This document shows positions 14,962-22,303 of a stretch of DNA of 37,044 bases, in pieces (the stretch's first letter is position 1; each line of letters opens with the position of its first letter). The stretch covers positions 1-37,044 of the forward strand of contig CAMFEK010000019.1 in assembly GCA_945949395.1 (NCBI GenBank), given 5' to 3'. Made by a program: the position numbers and the translations under genes. The notes under the pieces are model-generated. The model was given only the letters and a program-made list of their open reading frames with translations, ran no database searches and was not told where the DNA came from. The stretch comes from an uncultured Clostridia bacterium. Its GTDB lineage: Bacteria; Bacillota; Clostridia; Christensenellales; Borkfalkiaceae.

Positions 14962-15516
14962 ATGAAAAAGAAAAAACAAATAGAACTCGATATTATAAAA
15001 CATTATTTTATTCTTAATGAAAATGAAGCGACTTTAGAATTAGTTTATGATACTTTTTCAGAACTGATAAATCCTAATTTTGGTAATGATAAGATTGAAA
15101 AACTAAACGAGAAATTGCTTTCTGATATAAAAGAAGCAGTTTCAATGCTACCACGAAAGTACAAATTAAATATTCGTATTGTGATTAAAGATTACGAAAA
15201 TTATTCACAAAATGAGTGCGAAGATATTATTCGTCAAAATGTGAAACTTGCAGTGTATAACGCGATAAAAGAAAACAATAAGAAATTATGTATTGGATGG
15301 TCTTTAATTGGCGTGGGAGCACTAGTCATTTTACTTAGCTATATTTTGCGTAGCCAAGAATATGAATTATGGTTTGATTTAATAAATATTACTGGAACAT
15401 TATTTGTATGGGAAGGGTCTTATATGACATTTATTGAAAAGAACTTAGAAACAAAAGCAAAAAGAGCGCTTACTAAATCGATAAATAATATTACAATTGA
15501 AGAAAAGAAAGATTAA
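14962..15516 (+). CDS. hypothetical two-helix membrane protein
   Basis: A 184-residue protein I cannot place in a family. Residues 1-108 are hydrophilic and predicted to be mixed helix/strand (KYKLNIRIVIKDY). Two membrane helices follow, about 109-129 (CIGWSLIGVGALVILLSYIL) and 137-158 (LWFDLINITGTLFVWEGSYM), then a basic tail of about 25 residues. A good AGGTGA ribosome site lies before the ATG. Codon use is strongly AT-rich and matches the regulator and remnant upstream, so it belongs to the accessory patch. No signal peptide, no enzyme motif. Possible roles (inference only): a membrane-acting effector or immunity protein of a mobile cassette. Confidence 0.65.
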   Translation: MKKKKQIELDIIKHYFILNENEATLELVYDTFSELINPNFGNDKIEKLNEKLLSDIKEAVSMLPRKYKLNIRIVIKDYENYSQNECEDIIRQNVKLAVYNAIKENNKKLCIGWSLIGVGALVILLSYILRSQEYELWFDLINITGTLFVWEGSYMTFIEKNLETKAKRALTKSINNITIEEKKD

Positions 15517-15632
15517 TATTTTAGCAATATTTATTAATGGATAATAGATATTTCTTTTTGTTTATAAATGAATTACTCTTCATTAATAAATTATATGTTA
15601 TTATTAGTGTAAAATGGTTCATCTTTGCCAAG

Positions 15633-15665
15633 AAAAACCTCTCTTGTCTGACAAGAGAGGTTTTT
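15633..15665 (+). terminator. terminator at the right edge of the accessory patch
   Basis: Perfect 15-bp stem (15633-15647 with 15651-15665), three-base loop CTG, A/T flanks on both sides so it can work in either direction. Confidence 0.88.
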
Positions 15666-15761
15666 GCCGAGACGGGAACACGCTTTGCGGGGTGGATATG
15701 AGAGCGGAGGAAGAAAAGGGTATGCGGAAGCAGAAAAATGAGAAAAAATCTTTTTATTGCC

Positions 15762-15790
15762 TTGCCAAAAGCGATGTAATGTGTTAAAAT
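15762..15790 (+). promoter_or_regulatory. promoter of degV
   Basis: TTGCCA (15762-15767), 17-base spacer, TAAAAT (15785-15790); leaves a leader of about 95 bases. Confidence 0.7.
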
Positions 15791-15889
15791 ACAATCAAAA
15801 GATAACAGCCGTGATAGATATACAACAGTTAAAAGAAAATAACTTTTTTACTGTTTGCTGCGGCATAGGAAAATAAACGGAGGAAAAAA

Positions 15890-16732
15890 ATGAGAATTGC
15901 TGTTTCTGTTGAAACGACGGCGGACTTTACGCCCGAGCTCTTGCAAAAATACGACGTAAAGGAGATCCCCTTCGGCGTGATATTCGACGGCGAATTGCAC
16001 AAGGACGGGGAGTTTACCAACGAGGAATTGTTCGCCTATACGGACAGAACGGGAGAGCTCCCCAAAACGAACGCGGTAAATCAGGAAGAGTATACGGAAT
16101 ACTTTGCGCAGCTCAGCCGTGAATACGACGGCGTGGTGCATATCGCGCTTTCCGGCGGCATCACGTCCGCCACGCAGAACGCCTTTATCGCCGCAAAGTC
16201 CTTTCCGAACGTGTACGTGGTGGATTCTCATTCCCTCTCCACGGGTATCGCCCTCCTCGCCATCTATGCGAGGGAGCTCGCCGATCAGGGCTTGACGGCG
16301 GAAGAGATCGCAAAGAAGGTGAACGATAGAAGGGAAGCCGTGCAGGCGAGTTTCGTCATCGAGCGTCTCGACTATCTGTATAAGGGCGGCAGATGCAGTT
16401 CCCTGCAACTGCTCGGCGCGAATCTGTTAAAGATCCGCCCGCGCATCGTGTTAAAAGACGGCAAAATGTCGATGGATAAAAAATACAGGGGCAATTTCGA
16501 TTCCGTCATCGAAAAGTACGGAAATGACGTGATCTTGGATTTCAACACGCCTGATAAAAAGATCGCCTTCATCACCTATACCACCGCGACGGAAAAGATG
16601 CTCGAAAACGCCAGAGCGGCATGCAGGGCGGCGGGCTTTGAAACGGTGTATGAAACGACGGCGGGCGGCACCATCGCCAGCCATTGCGGCGCGCATACGC
16701 TCGGAATCCTGTATTTCAACGACGGAAAATAA
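15890..16732 (+). CDS. DegV family fatty-acid-binding protein
   Basis: A 280-residue cytoplasmic protein of the DegV/FakB type, which holds a fatty acid for phosphorylation by FakA. It has VSVETTADFTPEL at the start (the S/T-binding strand of the family), VHIALSGGITSATQNA, VDSHSLSTG, YLYKGGRC and the closing GGTIASHCGAHTLGILY. Length is typical. No fakA gene is visible here. GGAGG precedes the ATG closely, and the unit is monocistronic between its own promoter and a terminator. Confidence 0.93.
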   Translation: MRIAVSVETTADFTPELLQKYDVKEIPFGVIFDGELHKDGEFTNEELFAYTDRTGELPKTNAVNQEEYTEYFAQLSREYDGVVHIALSGGITSATQNAFIAAKSFPNVYVVDSHSLSTGIALLAIYARELADQGLTAEEIAKKVNDRREAVQASFVIERLDYLYKGGRCSSLQLLGANLLKIRPRIVLKDGKMSMDKKYRGNFDSVIEKYGNDVILDFNTPDKKIAFITYTTATEKMLENARAACRAAGFETVYETTAGGTIASHCGAHTLGILYFNDGK

Positions 16733-16747
16733 TCGGTTGCTAAAATC

Positions 16748-16776
16748 AAAATCTCCCGAATGATTCGGGAGATTTT
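16748..16776 (+). terminator. bidirectional terminator between degV and the DUF4363 gene
   Basis: Perfect 13-bp stem (16748-16760 with 16764-16776), loop TGA, A run and T run on the two sides; serves convergent genes. Confidence 0.88.
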
Positions 16777-16780
16777 CATA

Positions 16781-17158
16781 TCAGAAGATATTTTCTAAAC
16801 TCAACGAGTAGGAGGATGGGATCTTCTTAAACTGCTCCAAAACGACGACGAGTTTCGGCAGAGCCGCCCGATAGTTATCCTCGTACAGATGTCCCACCGC
16901 CTCGTTGAGCACCAGATCGACGCTGGATAGGTCGTTATGGGGCACCCATACGTGCATGGTCTCCTTCACGCTGTCCCAACTGTGTTTCAACGCCTTGGCG
17001 TCCTCGATGTTGGCGGTTTCCTCTTCCGTTTTATCGATCAAGGTCTGCACCTGCTCGGTCAGCTTATCGAATTCACGTTCCATGTAATGGATTTCGTAGA
17101 GAGATATGCCGATTAAAAGAAGGGAGGAGATGAGAACGGCTAACAGATTTTTTACCAC
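16781..17158 (-). CDS. DUF4363 family membrane-anchored protein
   Basis: A 125-residue protein with one N-terminal membrane helix (about 4-22) and a helical outer domain: KLTEQVQTLIDKTEEETANIEDAKAL, given here as KLTEQVQTLIDKTEEE and NIEDAKAL, then W-x-S-V-K-E-T and HNDLSSVDLVLNEA. This is the DUF4363 pattern. It overlaps the end of the DUF421 gene by seven bases; the two are a recurrent pair in spore-forming Clostridia, where they are thought to act in the spore membrane. Molecular function is unknown. Confidence 0.85.
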   Translation of the reverse strand: MVKNLLAVLISSLLLIGISLYEIHYMEREFDKLTEQVQTLIDKTEEETANIEDAKALKHSWDSVKETMHVWVPHNDLSSVDLVLNEAVGHLYEDNYRAALPKLVVVLEQFKKIPSSYSLSLENIF

Positions 17159-17841
17159 GATACGCCGTCCTTTAAGGGCACCGTAAAGCTTTGATAGGGT
17201 TTCCCTCTCTCCTGCAAATAGACTTTTCCGTTCCCGTCTAACGTCATGACGAAGACCTTCTTTTCGCTTGCGATATTCCTATCTTTCAGGATTTTATCGA
17301 AAAAATCCTTTTCTAAATGCAGCGTTCGGATATTTTCCTTTTCGTATTTTCCGTCGTCGATAATGAGGACGGGCAGGGCGCCCTCCTGCGCCTGCGCGTT
17401 CGCCTTGGGCAGAGCGGAAAAGGAACCGTTCGCCTCGTACAGGGCGTAATCCACGCTGTCGAGGGAAAAATATCCCGCCGTCCGCATACATTCGATCAGA
17501 TCGCTCACGTCGAGGCTGTTCTTTTTCAGTTGCGTTTCGTCCACGCCGCTTTTATTGATCACGACGCTTGGTTTTCCGCTCACGATGAATTTCAGGCTCT
17601 TGACGTTCAGATCGAGCAGGCAAACGACGGCGTGGAACAGATAGATGGTGAGAATGGACACGAGCCCGTATAAGAGGGGAATGGAGGTGTCCGCCATGGG
17701 AATACAGGCAAGCTCGGCGATGAGCAGGGTGATGACGAGTTCGTAAGGTTGCATTTCGCCGATTTGTCTTTTGCCCATCAGCCGCATGATGACGAGCAGG
17801 GCGATAAAGATGATAGCCGTCCGTAAAATGATCAGAATCAT
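17152..17841 (-). CDS. DUF421 (YetF/YcaP-type) membrane protein
   Basis: A 229-residue protein: three N-terminal membrane helices containing MRLMGKRQIGEMQPYELVITLL, shown here as RLMGKRQIGEMQPYELV, then a soluble domain with SGKPSVVINKSGVDETQLKKN and DLIECMRTAGYFSLDSVDYA. These are the DUF421 hallmarks. It is the first gene of a two-gene unit with DUF4363. A ribosome site is not obvious before the ATG. The short upstream region is shared with the divergent folT promoter; CATACTA lies immediately before the gene, which could be read as a sporulation-sigma -10, but no matching -35 is convincing. Confidence 0.92.
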   Translation of the reverse strand: MILIILRTAIIFIALLVIMRLMGKRQIGEMQPYELVITLLIAELACIPMADTSIPLLYGLVSILTIYLFHAVVCLLDLNVKSLKFIVSGKPSVVINKSGVDETQLKKNSLDVSDLIECMRTAGYFSLDSVDYALYEANGSFSALPKANAQAQEGALPVLIIDDGKYEKENIRTLHLEKDFFDKILKDRNIASEKKVFVMTLDGNGKVYLQERGKPYQSFTVPLKDGVSW

Positions 17842-17884
17842 ATCTTGTAGTATGCGAAATCGCCGAAAAAGTATAAGGAAATCC

Positions 17885-17913
17885 TTGCTTTTTCAGAAAA
17901 ATCGTACTATAAT
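17885..17913 (+). promoter_or_regulatory. promoter of the THF riboswitch-folT unit
   Basis: TTGCTT (17885-17890), 17-base spacer, TATAAT (17908-17913); transcription would begin about 17920, right at the riboswitch. Confidence 0.8.
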
Positions 17914-17921
17914 GAAGATAA

Positions 17922-18019
17922 CATGAGTAGTCGTAAGTGCGTAAAGTGCCATCGAACGGGACGTTGTCGATGGACGAAAGGAGATTTCCTGCGGTACTGC
18001 GACGCGTCCGCTTTACCAT
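17922..18019 (+). ncRNA. tetrahydrofolate (THF) riboswitch
   Basis: The conserved blocks of the THF class I aptamer appear in order: GAGTAG, GTGCGTAAAGTG, GGGACGTTGTC, ACGAAAGGAGATTTCCT, GCGGTACTGCGAC, GTCCGCT. Stem CCATCGA (17948-17954) pairs with TCGATGG, AGGA with TCCT, and TCG..AGT (17931-17938) with ACT.CGA (17995-18001) around the usual internal loop. The downstream gene is a folate-type ECF component, matching the known genetic context of this riboswitch. Confidence 0.88.
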
Positions 18020-18047
18020 CACAGGCGAAAGCCCCAAAAAAGTTTGC

Positions 18048-18081
18048 GGACCTTATGATTTTATTTCGTGAGGTCTTTTTT
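18048..18081 (+). terminator. riboswitch expression platform: terminator that also holds the ribosome site
   Basis: GACCTTA (18048-18054) pairs with TGAGGTC (18069-18075, one G-U) and is followed by seven T directly before the folT ATG. The right arm contains GAGGT, the only good ribosome site of folT. Folding would thus both terminate transcription and hide the ribosome site. Confidence 0.7.
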
Positions 18082-18690
18082 ATGTCCAAAGTTTCAGCAA
18101 AGCGTTTGTTTTTCTCGACGTATTTTCTCTCCTCTTCCCTCGGAAGAAAGATCGCTCTCCTCGGCGTGTTCATCGCGCTCTCCATCGTCGTGAACGTGTT
18201 CTCCATCGACGTCACGCCCACGCAGAAGATTTCCTTCACCTATTTGGTCGGGTTCTTCGTGGGAACGTATTTCGGCGGGATCCCCGGTTTTATCATCATG
18301 TTTTTGGGCGATTTTATCGGCTTTCTCATCAATGCCGGCGGGGGAGCGTACTGGTTCCCGACGGGCATTGCGACCGCCTGTCTCGCGCTCATTCCCGGTA
18401 TCGTCATGAACGCTCTTCCCTTCCGTTTTCAGGGCGGCGTTTTCGTGAAAGCGGCGATCGCCATGGCGCTGATGTTCCTTTTGGTCACTTGCGGCATCGG
18501 CGCGTGGGCAAACTATCAATACGTGAAGATCGTAATTTATGCCGGCAGGGTATACGAGACGGCGTTCACGGCGTACCTGACGGCCAAGATCGCCTTCTCT
18601 TCTATCGTGAGCGCCATCAACTATGCGCTGGTGTTCCTGCTCATTCCCGTATGCAATAAAATAAAAGTATTTCCCATGAAAATCGAATGA
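18082..18690 (+). CDS. folT: FolT-type folate ECF transporter S component
   Basis: A 202-residue membrane protein that binds folate for an energy-coupling-factor transporter. SLGRKIALLGVFIALSIVVNVFSI is the first helix with the A-L-x-x-A-L-x-x-V pattern of ECF S components, followed by about five more helices including GGIPGFIIMFLGDFIGFLI and PTGIATACLALIPGIVM. The folate assignment rests mainly on the THF riboswitch in front. The shared EcfA/EcfA'/EcfT parts are not in the window. The open frame extends upstream through the riboswitch, but the true start is ATG 18082 behind GAGGT. Confidence 0.88.
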   Translation: MSKVSAKRLFFSTYFLSSSLGRKIALLGVFIALSIVVNVFSIDVTPTQKISFTYLVGFFVGTYFGGIPGFIIMFLGDFIGFLINAGGGAYWFPTGIATACLALIPGIVMNALPFRFQGGVFVKAAIAMALMFLLVTCGIGAWANYQYVKIVIYAGRVYETAFTAYLTAKIAFSSIVSAINYALVFLLIPVCNKIKVFPMKIE

Positions 18691-18717
18691 TTTTTTTGGG
18701 AAAGCGTGCGAAAAATC

Positions 18718-18745
18718 AAGCCGTTTGTTGACGAACGGCTTTTTT
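18718..18745 (+). terminator. terminator after folT
   Basis: AAGCCGTT (18718-18725) pairs with AACGGCTT (18734-18741), then a T run. The loop and right arm overlap the -35 of the next promoter. Confidence 0.8.
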
Positions 18746-18756
18746 CATGCTATAAT
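18728..18756 (+). promoter_or_regulatory. promoter of the lgt-lspA-der cluster
   Basis: TTGACG (18728-18733), 17-base spacer, TATAAT (18751-18756). The promoter is embedded in the folT terminator. Confidence 0.8.
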
Positions 18757-18801
18757 GAAAATGGTCGCATATCGGAATCGACCAAAATCGAGGTGTATTC
18801 T

Positions 18802-19788
18802 ATGATCAATCTATTGGATAATCCCGGAATCGATATTTTCGGCTTTCGCATTTACTGGTACGCCATATTCATGGTGCTCGCCATTTTGACGGCGGCGGTT
18901 CTTTCCGGCGTGCTGATGCGCCGAAGAAATATCTCCACGGAGAATCTCATGTTGCTCTTTATCATCTGCGTGCCCACGGCTATCGTCGGCGCAAGGGTGT
19001 TTTACTGCATTACGGACGGCTACCTTCAAAGGGGAGCCTCTTTCATGGAATGGATCAATACCCGCGACGGCGGTATGTCCATCATCGGCGCGCTCATCGG
19101 CGGCATCGGCATGGGTCTTATCGTCTGTCTCGTCAAAAAGGTGAATTTCTTCCGCATGGCGGACTGCATTTTACCCACCATTCCCTTGGCGCAGGCGATC
19201 GGCAGATGGGGGAACTTCGTCAATCAGGAGGTGTACGGTCGGCTCGTCACCAACGAGGCTCTTCAATTCTTCCCGTTCGCGGTGTATATCGATAAACTCG
19301 GCGAATGGCACTACGCCCTCTTCTTCTACGAGGGGCTCATCAATTTGTGCATCTTCGCCGTGCTCTTTACGCTCGCATGGCGCAACGGAAAAAAGCCGGA
19401 CGGCATTTTGACGGGCGCGATGATCATGGGCTACGGCATCGTCCGTTCGATCATGGAGCCTCTGCGCGATCCTAAATTTATCTTGAGCGGCGCAAGCGGC
19501 GATAACGCGTATTCCCAACTCTTTGCCATCGGCGGCATTCTGCTCGGCGCGGGCATCATCATCGCCGTCCTCGCCTACAATAAGTACAAAAACGGCAAGC
19601 TCATCGGTTCCGCCACGGGAGATCCCTACACGGTAGGGGAATTTGTCAAGTGCTACAAAGAGGATAAGCCGATTTACGATAAATGGAATCTCGCATCCGA
19701 GCTTTACCCCGAACGCAAAATCGAGTATGAAAAACAGAAAGCGGAGCAACGGGCTGCCAAAGAGGAAGAAAACCGCAAAAAAGAGTAA
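18802..19788 (+). CDS. lgt: prolipoprotein diacylglyceryl transferase Lgt
   Basis: Transfers diacylglycerol from phosphatidylglycerol to the lipobox cysteine of prolipoproteins, in the membrane. The 328-residue protein has seven or so membrane helices, DGGMSIIGALIGG, and the family signature AIGRWGNFVNQEVYG with Arg135. The family is usually 260-300 residues; the extra here is a charged C-terminal tail of roughly 60 residues (LASELYPERKIEYEKQKAEQ region). ATG 18802 was chosen over an upstream frame that covers the promoter; AGGTG lies seven bases before it. First gene of a long co-directional cluster that also encodes LspA, the next enzyme in lipoprotein maturation. Confidence 0.95.
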   Translation: MINLLDNPGIDIFGFRIYWYAIFMVLAILTAAVLSGVLMRRRNISTENLMLLFIICVPTAIVGARVFYCITDGYLQRGASFMEWINTRDGGMSIIGALIGGIGMGLIVCLVKKVNFFRMADCILPTIPLAQAIGRWGNFVNQEVYGRLVTNEALQFFPFAVYIDKLGEWHYALFFYEGLINLCIFAVLFTLAWRNGKKPDGILTGAMIMGYGIVRSIMEPLRDPKFILSGASGDNAYSQLFAIGGILLGAGIIIAVLAYNKYKNGKLIGSATGDPYTVGEFVKCYKEDKPIYDKWNLASELYPERKIEYEKQKAEQRAAKEEENRKKE

Positions 19789-19797
19789 AGGATAGGT

Positions 19798-20301
19798 ATG
19801 TTATTCAATCATTATTCCAAAAAAGAAGTGAAACAGATCGTTCGTCAGCTCATGGAAGAGTACCGTCAGCGCATTTCTTCCCAACAAACCCGCTTAAACG
19901 AACTGATTGAAAAAAACCGTGAGCTTTCCGCCCGTCTCTCCTATTATGAAAACAAGGAATCAGAGATCTCGGACGCCATACTCTCTTCCGTGGAAGCGGG
20001 AAAGAAGTTGGAGGAGCGCTCTGCGGCATACGTAAAAAATCAATTGAACGGGCTCAAGATACTCTCCGACCGTTGTCGCGCGCTCGCGGCGGACTTAAAG
20101 GAGAAGTACCCCGAGCAGAAGGATATCGACGATTTTTCGGAGTTTTTCAGTCGTATGGACGAGCTGTTGGAAGAGGACAACGACTTTTCCTACGAGTTTA
20201 ACAAAGGTCCCGAATTAAATTTGGAAGAGCTCTGCAAGGAGCTCGGTATCGAAGAAGACAGCGAAACGAAGGAGTTTATAATATTTGACGATGAAGAATG
20301 A
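19798..20301 (+). CDS. coiled-coil protein, possibly DivIVA-like
   Basis: A 167-residue soluble, highly charged protein I cannot assign with certainty. Residues 1-110 are predicted helical with heptad-like spacing: VKQIVRQLMEEYRQRISSQ, then LNELIEKNRELSARLSYYEN, ISDAILSSVEAGKKLEERS. The last point resembles the C-terminal coiled coil of DivIVA/GpsB-type proteins, but the N-terminal membrane-binding motif of DivIVA is not seen. The C-terminus is acidic (EEDSETKEF..FDDEE). It starts nine bases after lgt and overlaps lspA by 11 bases, so it is translated within the lipoprotein-processing cluster. Confidence 0.6.
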   Translation: MLFNHYSKKEVKQIVRQLMEEYRQRISSQQTRLNELIEKNRELSARLSYYENKESEISDAILSSVEAGKKLEERSAAYVKNQLNGLKILSDRCRALAADLKEKYPEQKDIDDFSEFFSRMDELLEEDNDFSYEFNKGPELNLEELCKELGIEEDSETKEFIIFDDEE

Positions 20302-20848
20302 AAAAAAAGATGCAATCGTAATCACGGTGATCGCCCTTGCGGTGTTTGCGGTGTTTTTGGCGGCGGATCTGATCACGAAAGCGTGGGCGGAACAAACGCA
20401 ACCGCATATGTATCTCTTTCCCGGCTGCGGGCTCACCATCATCTATAATTCCGGCATGGCGTTTTCTCTCTTTGACGACAATAAAGTCGCGATGATTTTT
20501 ATCATCTGCTTTACCGTCCTTCTCATGGTCGCGATCGCCATTCTCTTCTTCAAGCTGAAACCGGAAAACAAGTTTTTGAAGATCGCGCTTGCCGTCGTCG
20601 AGGCGGGCGCCATCGGGAATTTGGTCGACCGCATTCTATGGCTCTCCGGTCAGATCGAAGGGGTGCGCGATTTGGTCGACGTCTCCTTTTCCGGATTCGG
20701 CGTGTGCAATCTCGCCGACTTCTACGTCTCTTTCGGCGGCGTCATTTTGGTCGTTTATATCATCTTTTTCGGAAAGGATCCCTTAATCCCTCTCGGAAAA
20801 AAGAGAAAAGAGGCGCAAGAGGGGAGCGAGGAAGGGCTCGGCGAATAA
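20291..20848 (+). CDS. lspA: lipoprotein signal peptidase LspA
   Basis: Cleaves signal peptides of diacylated prolipoproteins (signal peptidase II). The 185-residue protein has four membrane helices and both catalytic aspartates: Asp113 in GNLVDRI and Asp143 in VCNLADFYVS. IIYNSGMAFSLF is the conserved N-x-G-x-A-F block. The start at ATG 20291 is preferred to a TTG two codons earlier; it overlaps the previous stop by 11 bases and lacks a strong ribosome site, so translation is probably coupled. The C-terminus is a basic/acidic tail. Confidence 0.95.
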   Translation: MKNEKKDAIVITVIALAVFAVFLAADLITKAWAEQTQPHMYLFPGCGLTIIYNSGMAFSLFDDNKVAMIFIICFTVLLMVAIAILFFKLKPENKFLKIALAVVEAGAIGNLVDRILWLSGQIEGVRDLVDVSFSGFGVCNLADFYVSFGGVILVVYIIFFGKDPLIPLGKKRKEAQEGSEEGLGE

Positions 20849-20851
20849 ACC

Positions 20852-21769
20852 ATGGATCAACGCCTTTTTATCGCGGAGGAAAATTTTAAGCGGGTAGACA
20901 GCTTTCTCTCCGAGAACATGGAGGAGCTCACGCGATCCGCCGTCAAAAAACTCATCGAGGAAGGTCAGGTGCGCGTAAACGGCAAGCCGACCAAGGCTGG
21001 GCAGAGCGTGAAGTGCGGCGACGAGATCTCGCTCATTCTTCCCGATCCCGTCGAGCTCTCCGTCAAGCCGGAAAATCTTCCGCTCGATATCCTCTATCAG
21101 GATAAGGATATCGCCGTCGTCAACAAGGCGCAGGGCATGGTCGTCCATGCGGGGAGCGGCAACGTGACGGGCACGCTCGTCAACGCGCTCCTGTTTCATT
21201 TGGATTCCCTTTCGGGCATCAACGGCGTCATTCGTCCCGGCATCGTGCACCGCATCGATAAGGATACCTCGGGGCTTTTGGTCGTCGCCAAGAACGATAA
21301 AGCGCACGTGGAGCTCTCCCGTCAGATCGCGGAAAAAACCTGTCATCGAATCTACTACGCGCTCTTGGAAGGCGTCGTCAAGCAGGAGGAGGGGCGCATC
21401 ACCACCGACATCGCCCGCGATCCGGTCAACCGCATTCGCATGGCGGTCGTCAGGCAGGGCACGGGCAAAATAGCCGTCACGGATTACCGCGTGATCAAGC
21501 GCTATCCGCAGGGGTATACGCTGATGGAGTTCTCCCTGCATACGGGCAGAACGCATCAGATTCGCGTCCACGCGCAATATATGGGGCACCCCGTAGTCGG
21601 AGATCCCGTATACGGATATAAAAAACAAAAATTCACCTTAAACGGGCAGTTGCTGCACGCCAAAAAGCTCATTCTCATACACCCCTCTACGGGCGAGGAG
21701 ATGACGTTTGAGGCGCCTCTACCCGATTATTTTGAAAAGATACTCGAAACTTTGGAGAAAGGATCATGA
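20852..21769 (+). CDS. RluD-type 23S rRNA pseudouridine synthase
   Basis: A 305-residue enzyme that converts uridines in large-subunit rRNA to pseudouridine. An N-terminal S4 RNA-binding domain (VDSFLSENMEELTRSAVKKL ... VNGKPTKAGQSVKCGDEI) precedes the catalytic domain with RPGIVHRIDKDTSGLLVVAK; catalytic Asp136. HTGRTHQIRVHAQYMGHPVVGD closes it, abbreviated here as TGRTHQIRVHAQYMGHPVVG. Next to lspA it is the usual Firmicutes YlyB-type synthase. Three bases separate it from lspA and it overlaps pyrR by four. Confidence 0.94.
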   Translation: MDQRLFIAEENFKRVDSFLSENMEELTRSAVKKLIEEGQVRVNGKPTKAGQSVKCGDEISLILPDPVELSVKPENLPLDILYQDKDIAVVNKAQGMVVHAGSGNVTGTLVNALLFHLDSLSGINGVIRPGIVHRIDKDTSGLLVVAKNDKAHVELSRQIAEKTCHRIYYALLEGVVKQEEGRITTDIARDPVNRIRMAVVRQGTGKIAVTDYRVIKRYPQGYTLMEFSLHTGRTHQIRVHAQYMGHPVVGDPVYGYKKQKFTLNGQLLHAKKLILIHPSTGEEMTFEAPLPDYFEKILETLEKGS

Positions 21770-22299
21770 ATCAGATCGCCGACGGCGAAAATATCAGGAG
21801 AATATTTACAAGACTCGCGCACGAGATCGTGGAGCGTAACGACGCGTCCGAAGATATCGTCGTGATCGGGATTCGTCGCCGCGGCGTGCAGGTCGCCGAG
21901 CGGATCGCCGATAATCTCGAAAAGATCATGGGATTCAGACCGCAGACGGGCGTTCTGGACGTCACGCTCTACCGCGACGACATTCTCGAGCTCAAAAACG
22001 AATCTCTTCTCGGCACCGTCATCAACTTCGACGTCACAGGCAAGCACGTCGTTTTGTGCGACGACGTCCTCTTTACGGGCAGAACGGTGCGAGCCGCCAT
22101 CTCCGCCATCTTGACGGACGTCGGCAGACCCAAGACCATTCAGCTCCTCGTCGTCGCGGACAGGGGGCATCGCGAACTTCCCATTCGCGCCGATTATATC
22201 GGAAAGAATATCCCCACCTCCTTAAAGGAAAAAGTCTCCGTTCATTTTACCGAAACGGACGGAGAGGACGGCATTTATATTTTGAAGAAAGGGGAGTGA
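21766..22299 (+). CDS. pyrR: PyrR: pyr attenuation regulator / uracil phosphoribosyltransferase
   Basis: A 177-residue protein of the PyrR family, which binds pyr mRNA to control attenuation and has uracil phosphoribosyltransferase activity. The PRPP-binding motif VVLCDDVLFTGRTVRAA lies near residues 95-111; IRRRGVQVAERI and VTLYRDDI are also family features. No pyr biosynthesis gene or obvious PyrR-binding loop lies near, so its targets are elsewhere. It starts within an ATGA overlap with the preceding gene; the lspA-ylyB-pyrR order is common in Bacillota. Confidence 0.95.
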   Translation: MNQIADGENIRRIFTRLAHEIVERNDASEDIVVIGIRRRGVQVAERIADNLEKIMGFRPQTGVLDVTLYRDDILELKNESLLGTVINFDVTGKHVVLCDDVLFTGRTVRAAISAILTDVGRPKTIQLLVVADRGHRELPIRADYIGKNIPTSLKEKVSVHFTETDGEDGIYILKKGE

Positions 22300-22303
22300 C
22301 TCC

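Larger units (their letters stand above)
15517..15889 (+). other. intergenic region between the accessory patch and degV
   Basis: 373 bases without a gene. It contains an AT-rich stretch, a strong terminator (15633-15665), the degV promoter, and a leader with a hairpin (AACAGT 15824-15829 with ACTGTT 15850-15855, enclosing a T run). Confidence 0.6.

Noticed and set aside
14030..15670. Integrated element with tRNA-derived att sites
   Set aside because: The position after a tRNA is suggestive, but I found no copy of the tRNA 3' end at the right edge and no integrase.
17923..18081. N-terminal extension of FolT
   Set aside because: It is the THF riboswitch translated; the ribosome site and family N-terminus place the start at 18082.
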